Source of the DNA: an uncultured Bacteroidota bacterium
Lineage (GTDB): Bacteria > Bacteroidota > Bacteroidia > Chitinophagales > Chitinophagaceae
Assembly (NCBI GenBank): GCA_903912405.1
Contig: CAIWHF010000014.1
Span: forward strand, 1-5,763
Direction of reading: 5' to 3'
DNA: 5,763 nucleotides
Shown here: positions 1 through 5,763 of the stretch, piece after piece
How the letters are laid out: each line of letters opens with the position of its first letter
How positions within the stretch are numbered: position 1 is the first letter of the stretch
Notes under the pieces: model-generated
The model's input: only the letters and a program-made list of their open reading frames with translations
The model's database searches: none
What the model was told of the DNA's origin: nothing
Made by a program: the position numbers and the translations under genes

Positions 1-68
1 TGATTGACTTGCCAATAAGAAAAATTGCGGGTGTCTTTCTTTTTACAATTGGTAAATGGCAGCAGTAA
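1..68 (+). CDS. Possible C-terminal tail of a converging gene (partial)
   Basis: The plus-strand frame beginning at base 3 is open from the window edge to a TAA at 66-68. It would encode about 21 residues, ending in a basic-hydrophobic stretch, GVFLFTIGKWQQ. The other two plus frames hit TGA within the first six bases. A convergent gene ending here would fit the hairpin at 134-172, which has T-rich sequence on both sides. An open run of 21 codons is common by chance, and no family can be recognised from so few residues, so this is only a candidate. The rest of the spacer to 133 shows nothing else I can name. Confidence 0.25.
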   Translation, partial: IDLPIRKIAGVFLFTIGKWQQ

Positions 69-133
69 AAAAACATATAAAATATAGGATAACTTTTTCA
101 TGGCTTTATAATTGATGACTAAAACGAATATAA

Positions 134-172
134 TAGTAGTCTCCTCGAACGACTTATCAAAGGAGACTACTA
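134..172 (-). terminator. Stem-loop terminator, possibly bidirectional
   Basis: Perfect 12-bp inverted repeat: TAGTAGTCTCCT at 134-145 pairs with AGGAGACTACTA at 161-172 around a 15-base loop. It begins 7 bases beyond the stop codon of the minus-strand T9SS gene. Read on the minus strand, the stem is followed by TTATATTCGTTTT, a moderate rather than continuous U tract. Read on the plus strand, it is followed by CTTAATTTATTTTTG, also T-rich. It could therefore stop transcripts arriving from either side. The long loop and interrupted U tract make it weaker than the terminator at 5070-5104. Confidence 0.7.
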
Positions 173-178
173 CTTAAT

Positions 179-1252
179 TTATTTTTGAAATTTAGCATAT
201 GCTATATCATTGCCTGCTATTACCTGAACAACATACAAGCCACTTGCCAAAGTACTAATCGCTAGCTCATGTTGGTTGTGGTAAGAAGCCACCATAGCAC
301 CTGCTTGATTAAAGAGCTGCACTTGATAAGTGGTCCAATGTGCAGGCACCTCAAAGCTAATAAGCGATGCAGCCGGATTGGGATATACACGCAGTTCACT
401 TATTGTTTTTTTAGCAAGCGCATCTACTGAAGTAATTACTCTGTAGCTATCTCTATAACGAATAGAAGCAATGGTTTCTGTAGTACCTGTTTTATTGGTT
501 GTGATCCACAATAAAGGATAATGCTCGCCATTAGCTAACCATTTATAATCTACCGAATTTCTTGGGAAGCCAAATTTTTGTCCACTAAACGTGAAGGTAT
601 CAATCTCATTAATTTCGGAGCGAATGCGTAAGCAATTCACCGGCGTGCTTGCATAAGGTGTTACAATGGTTCCCCAACCATCTACTACTGTTTTTCGCTT
701 TCCATTTTGATCTAAAGCACCTAGTGTAGGCAAGTTAACAGACAACTTGTAGGTCGATGAATCTACACGGTTATAAGTAAGTGGAAAATAATACCACTCG
801 TCTTCATCGGAATAATTAATGGGAGTAGATAAGCCACTTATTTTAGCAGCAAAAGCTTCTGCTACAAAACGAGCTGGATTCGTTTTTTTGCTAAAGAAGG
901 TATACACATCGGTAATAGTAACAGGTAAAGGTAAAGCAGCTCCTAAATTTAAGGTATCGGCAATTTTATAGCCATACGCAGTAGTGGCAATGGTTAATGC
1001 ATATATAGGATTTACACTTAAAGCACTTTTATACTGATCTACACCTTGGGAGATAGGACTAAGGGTACTAAAGTTCCAAACGGTATTAGCACCCGTTTGT
1101 TGTAAATTGATACTGGCACCAGCAGTGGGAGCAGCGGTGCTATAACGGAGGGTGTCATTGTTGACCGGCATATCACTTGCTGTGATCGAAATTTGCGCTT
1201 GCGCAAATAGGCTTGTAGATAAACAAGCGCTTAAGAATAATAGTTTTTTCAT
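179..1252 (-). CDS. T9SS type A sorting domain-containing secreted protein
   Basis: A complete 357-residue protein starting at ATG (1252-1250) and ending at TAA (181-179). Residues 1-20 form a Sec signal peptide: MKK, a hydrophobic core, then a small-residue AQA-type cleavage site. Residues about 283-357 carry the hallmarks of the type A C-terminal sorting domain of the type IX secretion system: VYPNPA at 289-294, a predicted beta sandwich, SGLYVVQV at about 337-344, and a short basic end (AYAKFQK). From family knowledge, such proteins cross the outer membrane through T9SS, and the domain is usually cleaved with the product released or anchored. The middle part (about 21-280) is rich in Thr, Ser, Asn and aromatic residues, as in extracellular beta proteins. 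I recognise no catalytic motif, so substrate and role are unknown. The gene stands alone between a repeat spacer and a hairpin terminator. Confidence 0.93.
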   Translation of the reverse strand: MKKLLFLSACLSTSLFAQAQISITASDMPVNNDTLRYSTAAPTAGASINLQQTGANTVWNFSTLSPISQGVDQYKSALSVNPIYALTIATTAYGYKIADTLNLGAALPLPVTITDVYTFFSKKTNPARFVAEAFAAKISGLSTPINYSDEDEWYYFPLTYNRVDSSTYKLSVNLPTLGALDQNGKRKTVVDGWGTIVTPYASTPVNCLRIRSEINEIDTFTFSGQKFGFPRNSVDYKWLANGEHYPLLWITTNKTGTTETIASIRYRDSYRVITSVDALAKKTISELRVYPNPAASLISFEVPAHWTTYQVQLFNQAGAMVASYHNQHELAISTLASGLYVVQVIAGNDIAYAKFQK

Positions 1253-1271
1253 AACGTATGATTTTGTTTTA

Positions 1272-1299
1272 CGAATATAAGTACAATTTAACTTACAAA
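1272..1299 (-). promoter_or_regulatory. Candidate promoter of the T9SS-protein gene
   Basis: On the minus strand, TTTG (1299-1296) is followed after 16 bases by TATATTCG (1279-1272). The latter matches the Bacteroidota -7 consensus TAnnTTTG at all but one fixed position. The spacing is slightly shorter than usual for this group. It would give a leader of roughly 10-20 bases before the ATG at 1252. No Shine-Dalgarno sequence is visible, which is normal in the phylum. The imperfect box in AT-rich DNA makes this tentative. Confidence 0.3.
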
Positions 1300-1322
1300 G
1301 CGCAATTGCTTATAATTTAAAC

Positions 1323-1394
1323 GTTGAGGTTAAGACCGAGGTTGAAGCTGAGGTTGAGGCTGAGGTCAAGATTAAAATCTAGGTTGAGGTTTAG
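1323..1394 (+). repeat. Twelve-unit degenerate GTTGAG hexamer array
   Basis: Twelve consecutive hexamers run in strict register with no insertions. Units 1, 6 and 11 are exactly GTTGAG. Others include GTTAAG, GCTGAG, GTTGAA, ACCGAG and GTCAAG. By my count, 14 of 16 departures from GTTGAG are transitions; the two exceptions are a T at position 4 in units 10 and 12. Position 5 is always A. The array lies upstream of the T9SS-protein gene, between its promoter candidate and the palindromic element. In one plus frame it reads as a Val/Ala-Glu/Lys dipeptide repeat ending at TAG 1380-1382, but no ATG precedes it, so coding is unlikely. Function is unknown. Confidence 0.8.
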
Positions 1395-1402
1395 TAATCT
1401 GC

Positions 1403-1554
1403 GAGATCCTTCACTACGCTAAGAGTAACCTAAAAACCCGTGCATGTCATCCTGAGGAACGAAGGATCCCACACAAGTTTGGAACTTAGCCATTCGTTGC
1501 GACTGACGAATAACACCCACCAAGTCTGAGATCCTTCGCAAGCTCAGGATGACA
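1403..1554. repeat. Interrupted palindromic intergenic element
   Basis: Main arms: TGTCATCCTGAG (1445-1456) and CGAAGGATC (1460-1468) are matched in reverse complement by CTCAGGATGACA (1543-1554) and GATCCTTCG (1530-1538). The 12-bp and 9-bp perfect blocks are split by 3 and 4 unpaired bases, around a loop of about 61 bases. A third, degenerate half-copy lies at 1403-1412 (GAGATCCTTC), repeating 1528-1537 exactly. It could pair with GAAGGATC at 1461-1468 in a competing hairpin. Within the loop, ATTCGT (1492-1497) and ACGAAT (1506-1511) form a small stem. From memory, TGTCATCCTGAG...GAAGGATC motifs recur as intergenic repeats in many bacterial genomes. That suggests a REP- or MITE-like element without a transposase. 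Lying 3' of icmF, it could also fold in that transcript and slow 3' decay or aid termination (inference). Confidence 0.75.
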
Positions 1555-1599
1555 GCCTACAGTATATTTAGACTCCTAAATAATTGAATGCTTTTTATT

Positions 1600-1623
1600 C
1601 TTAACCTCAACCTTAGCCTCAAC
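1600..1623 (-). repeat. Inverted four-unit copy of the GTTGAG hexamer array
   Basis: On the minus strand this reads as four in-register hexamers: GTTGAG, GCTAAG, GTTGAG, GTTAAG. It begins two bases after the icmF stop codon (TAA, 1628-1626). The last two units, plus-strand 1600-1611, are the exact 12-bp reverse complement of 1323-1334, the first two units of the larger array. The first nine bases, GTTGAGGCT, also match 1353-1361 in inverted orientation. The two arrays therefore form outer inverted repeats around the palindromic element, with about 205 bases between them. All three departures from GTTGAG here are transitions. Confidence 0.75.
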
Positions 1624-1625
1624 AA

Positions 1626-4600
1626 TTACATATTTCTTCTATATTGTCCACCTACTGAAAACAGGGCATTTGTAATTTGACCTAAAGAACAATATTTTAC
1701 ACTTTCCATTAATTGTTCGAAAATATTTTCATTGCGAATAGAACAGCGCTGCAATTTTTTCAATTCCACAGCACCATTTCCTTCATTACGTTTCCACAAA
1801 TTTTGTACGGTTTGTATTTGCGCTTCTTTTTCTTCCTCTGTACTTCTAATAACTTCCTGAGGTATAATCGTTGGAGAACCTTTAGCACTCAAGAAGGTAT
1901 TCACGCCAATAATTGGATACCCACCGGTATGTTTAAGGGTTTCGTAATACAAACTTTCTTCTTGTATTTTACCGCGCTGATACATCGTTTCCATAGCGCC
2001 CAATACGCCACCACGTTCTGTGATATTATCAAATTCTCTTAAAACGGCTTCTTCTACCAAGTCTGTAAGTTCTTCTATAATAAAAGAACCTTGTAATGGA
2101 TTTTCATTTTTAGCTAAGCCCAATTCTTTATTGATGATTAACTGAATAGCCATTGCTCTGCGCACACTTTCTTCGGTAGGTGTGGTAATAGCTTCATCGT
2201 ATGCATTGGTATGTAACGAATTGCAATTATCATAAATCGCATATAACGCTTGCAACGTGGTGCGAATGTCATTGAAATCAATTTCTTGCGCATGCAAAGA
2301 TCTACCTGAAGTTTGAATATGGTACTTCAACATTTGAGAACGCTCATTAGCACCGTACTTCAATTTCATCGCTTTGGCCCAAATGCGACGAGCCACTCTA
2401 CCAATAACACTATATTCAGGATCTACACCATTGCTAAAGAAAAAGGAAAGATTGGGTGCAAAGTCGTTGATATCCATACCACGACTTAAATAATATTCTA
2501 CATAAGTAAATCCATTTGCTAGAGTAAAGGCTAATTGCGAAATTGGATTAGCACCGGCTTCTGCAATATGATAACCCGAAATAGAAACCGAATAAAAATT
2601 GCGTACTTGTTGCGAGATAAAATACTGTTGCATATCGCCCATCACGCGCAAAGAAAACTCAGTAGAGAAAATACAGGTATTTTGCGCTTGATCTTCTTTA
2701 AGGATATCGGCTTGGATAGTACCTCGTACTGCCTTTAAGGTATTCTTTTTAATTGTTTCATATACTGCTGGCTCTAATACTTGATCGCCCGTTACACCTA
2801 ATAAAAGCAAACCCAAACCATCATTACCTTCTGGTAAGGCACCACAATATGTTGGTCGAGCTATACCATTTGCTTTATAAATAGCAGCTATTTTAGCGAT
2901 TACTTCTTTTTCTAAACCTTGCTCTTTGATATAAATTTCACATTCTTGATCTATGGCTGCATTCATAAAAAAGGCAGTCATTGTTGGTGCGGGGCCATTA
3001 ATCGTCATCGACACCGATGTTTTAGGATCGGCTAATCTAAATCCCGAATATAATTTCTTAGCATCATCGAGGCAGCAAATACTCACACCTGCATTACCTA
3101 CTTTACCAAAAATATCTGGACGATAATCGGGATCTTGCCCATATAAGGTAGCACTATCAAACGCTGTACTCAAGCGCTTTGCAGGCATACCTAAAGATAC
3201 ATAGTGGAAACGCTTGTTGGTGCGCTCTGGTCCGCCTTCGCCGGCAAACATACGCGTTGGATCTTCGCCTTCTCTTTTGAAAGGATAGATACCTGCAGCA
3301 TATGGAAATTCGCCAGGGAAATTCTCTGTTAAAACCCAATGTAATACCTCACCCCAAGCTTCAAATTTAGGCACTGCCACTTTTGGTATTTCATTATGCG
3401 ATAGGGATGTACTGTGGGTTTTTATTTTTAATTCTTTGTCGCGTACTTTAAAAACATAATACTCATCTTGGAACAATCGTTTTTTAAGCGTCCAATTTTC
3501 AAGTACTTGTTTATTTTTAGGATCAAGGTTGAGCTGTAGATTTTGATAGGTCTGCTCTAATACTTTGATCAATCGATCTTTATCTTCAATAGCTTCGTGC
3601 TGCAGCGTTTCAATTGTTTTTTGAATACTAAATAATTTTTGCGCTATAGCCGATTGCTCTTTTACCCAATTAGAATAGGTTCTATTATTTTCAGAAATTT
3701 CGCTGAGATAGCGCACACGTGCTGGTGGAATGATGAACACTTTTTCGCTCATTTCTTCGCTACTCATGAAACTACTTTGCAAAGGCGCCTTTGTTTTTCT
3801 ACAAATCACATCCATCAAAGCACGATACATGGTATTGGTTCCAGGGTCGTTGAATTGCGATGCAATAGTACCAAACACGGGCATTTGATCAATATCTTCA
3901 TCGAATCGTTTATGATTGCGTTGGTATTGTTTCTTTACATCTCTCAACGCATCCATAGCGCCGCGCTTATCAAACTTATTGATGACAACTAGATCTGCAA
4001 AATCCAACATGTCAATTTTCTCTAATTGTGTAGCGGCACCATATTCCGGTGTCATTACATATAAGCTAGCATCGCAGTAGTCGGTAATTTGCGTATCGCT
4101 CTGACCAATACCTGATGTTTCTAAAATGATCAAATCAAAATCGGTAGCCTTATAAATGCTTAAAGCATCTTGGATATATTTTGAAACGGCTAAATTGCTT
4201 TGACGTGTAGCCATAGAGCGCATATATACGCGACTATTTTTAATAGCATTCATACGAATACGATCTCCCAATAAAGCACCACCCGTTTTTCGTTTAGAAG
4301 GATCTACGGATATAATGCCAATTTTCTTTGGCGCGTGTTCAAAATCTAAAAGGAAACGACGAACGATTTCATCTACCAACGAACTTTTACCAGCACCACC
4401 AGTACCGGTGATACCTAATACAGGTATGGCTTTTTGTTTTGCTGCAACCGATTGCAATAAAGCATGCGTATGTGGACTATCGGGAAAGTTTTCTACAGCT
4501 GAAATATAGTTGGCTAATTGCGCAGCAGTAGGCTGATCGGGGAAATGGGTTGTGGCATCCGTTAATAGACCTGTAGGAAAATCTGCTTTTTCAATTAAAT

Positions 4601-5000
4601 CATCAATCATCCCTTGTAGGCCCATTGCTCGTCCATCATCTGGACTGTATATTCTAGTGATGCCATAGGCATGCAAGGCTTCAATCTCTGTTGGTAAGAT
4701 AACGCCACCACCGCCACCAAATAATTTGATATGGCTACCCCCTTTTTCTTGCAGGAGGTCGTACATATATTTAAAATATTCTAAGTGCCCGCCTTGGTAT
4801 GAGGTGATTGCAATAGCATTTGCATCTTCTTGAATAGCGCAATCAACCACTTCTTGCACACTTCTATCGTGCCCGAGGTGAATCACTTCGGCACCGCTAC
4901 TTTGCATCACACGACGCATAATATTGATAGCGGCATCGTGCCCATCAAAAAGAGCAGCAGCCGTAACGATTCTGATTTTATGCTTTGGAGTATAAGCCAT
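1626..5000 (-). CDS. icmF: Fused isobutyryl-CoA mutase IcmF (B12-dependent, with GTPase chaperone domain)
   Basis: Adenosylcobalamin-dependent cytoplasmic enzyme that interconverts isobutyryl-CoA and n-butyryl-CoA by radical carbon-skeleton rearrangement. The fused GTPase loads and protects the cofactor. Numbered from ATG 5000 (1124 aa, near the usual ~1,090-1,100 of IcmF), the domains in order are as follows. B12-binding, about 10-140: DGHDAA with cobalt-ligand His21, SYQGG 67-71, GGGGG 95-99. MeaB-like G domain, about 190-405: P-loop GTGGAGKS 199-206, DPSKRKTGG 233-241, LGDR 244-247, ETSGIGQSD 294-302, NKFD 341-344. Linker, about 405-545. Mutase barrel, about 545-1115: SGYH with His811, QTSGRSLH 896-903. 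Phe585 (RMFAG) and Gln773 (AQNT) stand where methylmalonyl-CoA mutase has Tyr and Arg, indicating non-carboxylated substrates. The frame extends to TTG 5027, but that codon lies inside the likely -7 box, so ATG 5000 is preferred. No partner metabolic gene is adjacent. Confidence 0.97.
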   Translation of the reverse strand: MAYTPKHKIRIVTAAALFDGHDAAINIMRRVMQSSGAEVIHLGHDRSVQEVVDCAIQEDANAIAITSYQGGHLEYFKYMYDLLQEKGGSHIKLFGGGGGVILPTEIEALHAYGITRIYSPDDGRAMGLQGMIDDLIEKADFPTGLLTDATTHFPDQPTAAQLANYISAVENFPDSPHTHALLQSVAAKQKAIPVLGITGTGGAGKSSLVDEIVRRFLLDFEHAPKKIGIISVDPSKRKTGGALLGDRIRMNAIKNSRVYMRSMATRQSNLAVSKYIQDALSIYKATDFDLIILETSGIGQSDTQITDYCDASLYVMTPEYGAATQLEKIDMLDFADLVVINKFDKRGAMDALRDVKKQYQRNHKRFDEDIDQMPVFGTIASQFNDPGTNTMYRALMDVICRKTKAPLQSSFMSSEEMSEKVFIIPPARVRYLSEISENNRTYSNWVKEQSAIAQKLFSIQKTIETLQHEAIEDKDRLIKVLEQTYQNLQLNLDPKNKQVLENWTLKKRLFQDEYYVFKVRDKELKIKTHSTSLSHNEIPKVAVPKFEAWGEVLHWVLTENFPGEFPYAAGIYPFKREGEDPTRMFAGEGGPERTNKRFHYVSLGMPAKRLSTAFDSATLYGQDPDYRPDIFGKVGNAGVSICCLDDAKKLYSGFRLADPKTSVSMTINGPAPTMTAFFMNAAIDQECEIYIKEQGLEKEVIAKIAAIYKANGIARPTYCGALPEGNDGLGLLLLGVTGDQVLEPAVYETIKKNTLKAVRGTIQADILKEDQAQNTCIFSTEFSLRVMGDMQQYFISQQVRNFYSVSISGYHIAEAGANPISQLAFTLANGFTYVEYYLSRGMDINDFAPNLSFFFSNGVDPEYSVIGRVARRIWAKAMKLKYGANERSQMLKYHIQTSGRSLHAQEIDFNDIRTTLQALYAIYDNCNSLHTNAYDEAITTPTEESVRRAMAIQLIINKELGLAKNENPLQGSFIIEELTDLVEEAVLREFDNITERGGVLGAMETMYQRGKIQEESLYYETLKHTGGYPIIGVNTFLSAKGSPTIIPQEVIRSTEEEKEAQIQTVQNLWKRNEGNGAVELKKLQRCSIRNENIFEQLMESVKYCSLGQITNALFSVGGQYRRNM

Positions 5001-5024
5001 AATTATTGGTGTTGGAATTGGTTG

Positions 5025-5032
5025 CAAATTTA
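5025..5032 (-). promoter_or_regulatory. Probable -7 box of the icmF promoter
   Basis: The minus strand reads TAAATTTG, a perfect match to the Bacteroidota -7 consensus TAnnTTTG. It lies 24 bases upstream of ATG 5000 and about 38 bases past the porin-gene terminator. A start site about seven bases downstream would leave a leader of roughly 15-20 bases. No convincing TTTG/TTG -33 element is seen at the expected distance, so the upstream half is weak or absent. The leader has no Shine-Dalgarno sequence. Confidence 0.45.
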
Positions 5033-5069
5033 CAAAACAGAACTTGGAATGCCTATGAATTAGGCTAAT

Positions 5070-5104
5070 AAAAAAAGCGTTCCAAAATTGGAACGCTTTT
5101 TTTT
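5070..5104 (-). terminator. Strong intrinsic terminator after the outer-membrane protein gene
   Basis: Perfect palindrome: GCGTTCCAA (5077-5085) and TTGGAACGC (5088-5096) with AA between, so in practice an 8-bp stem with a 4-base loop. It is flanked by seven A on the low side (5070-5076) and eight T on the high side (5097-5104). Read on the minus strand it is a GC-rich stem followed by seven U, starting 22 bases past the barrel-protein stop codon. The A/T flanks extend the stem and make it nearly symmetrical, so it could work in both directions. It separates the barrel-protein gene from icmF. Confidence 0.92.
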
Positions 5105-5126
5105 GCTATAAATTTTTTAGTAAAGA

Positions 5127-5763
5127 CTATTCTTTATCATCATCTTTCATACGACGAGACTCAGAACCTTCAGCGTGGTGATGACCTTTGCAGAAGTTTT
5201 TAGAAACTCCGATAGCGAAGTTTTGAGCTCCGAAGTTGAATCCGAAAGAGCTAGTGTTTAAAGAACTTTTGTTAGCGTAATCAGTAGTTACATTAGAGTA
5301 GCTTAAACCACCGAAAGAAATGTTAACAGCAAATCCGTTTTTGATGTTCATTCCGATACCTGGAACGATAGATGGATTAAATCCGTTGTAAGAATCTTCA
5401 GTAGAAGTAGTATTAGTAGCACCAGAAATAGCACCAGTAGTAGTAGTAGATTTACCACTCAATACGTTCATGTTCATATGACCATATAAGAAGAAAGTTT
5501 TGCTGATCCATTGTGTGTAACGAACAAATGGTCCGAAAGCATAATTTTTATCTTGTACACGAGTGTCAGTTGCAATATTGTTTGAAGTGTTGCCACCTAA
5601 ACCAATGTTTAAACCTAAAGTCCAATGATTGTTCATTTGATATCCAATACCTGGAGCAATTGACCAAGAATTATCTTTTGCAACAGTAGAAGCACCTACA
5701 ACACCACCAACTGGAGCAGGAGTAGCTTTATTTTTGTCTAGGTTGTAACTTGCGTTACCATAA
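5127..5763 (-). CDS. Outer-membrane beta-barrel protein (N-terminus outside window)
   Basis: The frame is open from the window edge (first full codon 5762-5760) to TAG (5129-5127), giving 211 visible residues. Signal peptide and true start lie outside. The Met at 5636 is internal: barrel-like sequence (IAPGIGYQ) runs straight into it from upstream. Alternating polar/hydrophobic strands with Gly and aromatic girdles (WTLGLNIGLG, FGPFVRYTQW, FFLYGHMNMNV, GFAVNISFGGLSY, NFAIGVSKNF) fit a small Bacteroidota OmpA/OmpW-like barrel. Loops are low-complexity Thr/Ser/Asn (STTTTGAISG). After the last strand comes an unusual 18-residue hydrophilic tail with three His, two Arg and Asp-Asp-Asp-Lys-Glu. 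Near the 3' end Phe is consistently TTC and Asn mostly AAC, whereas icmF favours TTT and AAT. This suggests high expression. A pore, adhesion or structural role cannot be told apart. Confidence 0.85.
   Translation of the reverse strand, partial: YGNASYNLDKNKATPAPVGGVVGASTVAKDNSWSIAPGIGYQMNNHWTLGLNIGLGGNTSNNIATDTRVQDKNYAFGPFVRYTQWISKTFFLYGHMNMNVLSGKSTTTTGAISGATNTTSTEDSYNGFNPSIVPGIGMNIKNGFAVNISFGGLSYSNVTTDYANKSSLNTSSFGFNFGAQNFAIGVSKNFCKGHHHAEGSESRRMKDDDKE

Noticed and set aside
1305..1382. Small plus-strand frame encoding a Val-Glu/Ala-Glu repeat peptide
   Set aside because: It has only a TTG as possible start and no ribosome-binding or conservation evidence. The pattern follows directly from the hexamer repeat.
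1403..1554. Insertion sequence or integron-type site
   Set aside because: No transposase or integrase reading frame is present, and no target duplication is visible at the edges. Only a small non-coding repeat can be supported.
1566..1581. ATTTAG/CTAAAT hairpin as the icmF terminator
   Set aside because: The 6-bp AT-rich stem has a 4-base loop and no U tract on the minus strand, so it is too weak to call.
1713..4509. Several open frames of about 60-117 codons on the plus strand, and one on the minus strand at 3157-3339, inside the icmF region
   Set aside because: All overlap the icmF coding sequence in other frames and their translations resemble no family. They are shadows of a long, clearly real gene.
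4830..5063. Open plus-strand frame crossing the 5' end of icmF
   Set aside because: It is mostly antisense to the conserved B12-binding domain and has no recognisable protein features.
5000..5126. Cobalamin riboswitch upstream of the B12-dependent icmF
   Set aside because: The spacer is only 126 bases and is already occupied by a terminator and the probable promoter. The leader would be about 20 bases, and no B12-box-like sequence is seen.
5634..5636. ATG as the start of the barrel-protein gene
   Set aside because: The frame stays open upstream to the window edge with barrel-like sequence, and no signal peptide follows this Met, so it is internal.

Overview
This window looks like a chromosomal segment from a Bacteroidota bacterium, perhaps Chitinophagaceae-like (the family is an inference). 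The evidence is a secreted protein ending in a type A sorting domain of the type IX secretion system (T9SS), AT-rich spacers without Shine-Dalgarno sequences, a perfect Bacteroidota-type -7 box (TAnnTTTG), and a Bacteroidota-style outer-membrane beta-barrel protein. All three well-supported genes lie on the minus strand, so transcription runs from high to low coordinates.

Layout in transcription order: (1) 5763-5127, the C-terminal 211 codons of an outer-membrane beta-barrel protein, cut by the window edge and followed by a strong intrinsic terminator (5104-5070). (2) 5000-1626, a complete fused acyl-CoA mutase (IcmF type: B12-binding domain, MeaB-like GTPase chaperone, mutase barrel) behind its own probable promoter. 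(3) 1625-1253, a 373-base spacer holding nested repeats: two oppositely oriented arrays of a degenerate GTTGAG hexamer flanking an interrupted palindrome. (4) 1252-179, a T9SS-exported protein of unknown function, followed by a hairpin (172-134) that may end transcription from both sides. The first 68 bases may hold the last codons of a converging plus-strand gene.

The genes do not look like one operon, because terminators, promoter candidates and the repeat spacer separate them. IcmF is cytoplasmic and interconverts isobutyryl-CoA and n-butyryl-CoA, linking valine/branched-chain and short-chain acyl-CoA metabolism. The other two products belong to the envelope or exterior. I see no defence system, mobile-element gene, CRISPR array or RNA gene. 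The least explained part is the repeat spacer: its hexamers differ almost only by transitions and an inverted copy begins two bases after the icmF stop codon.
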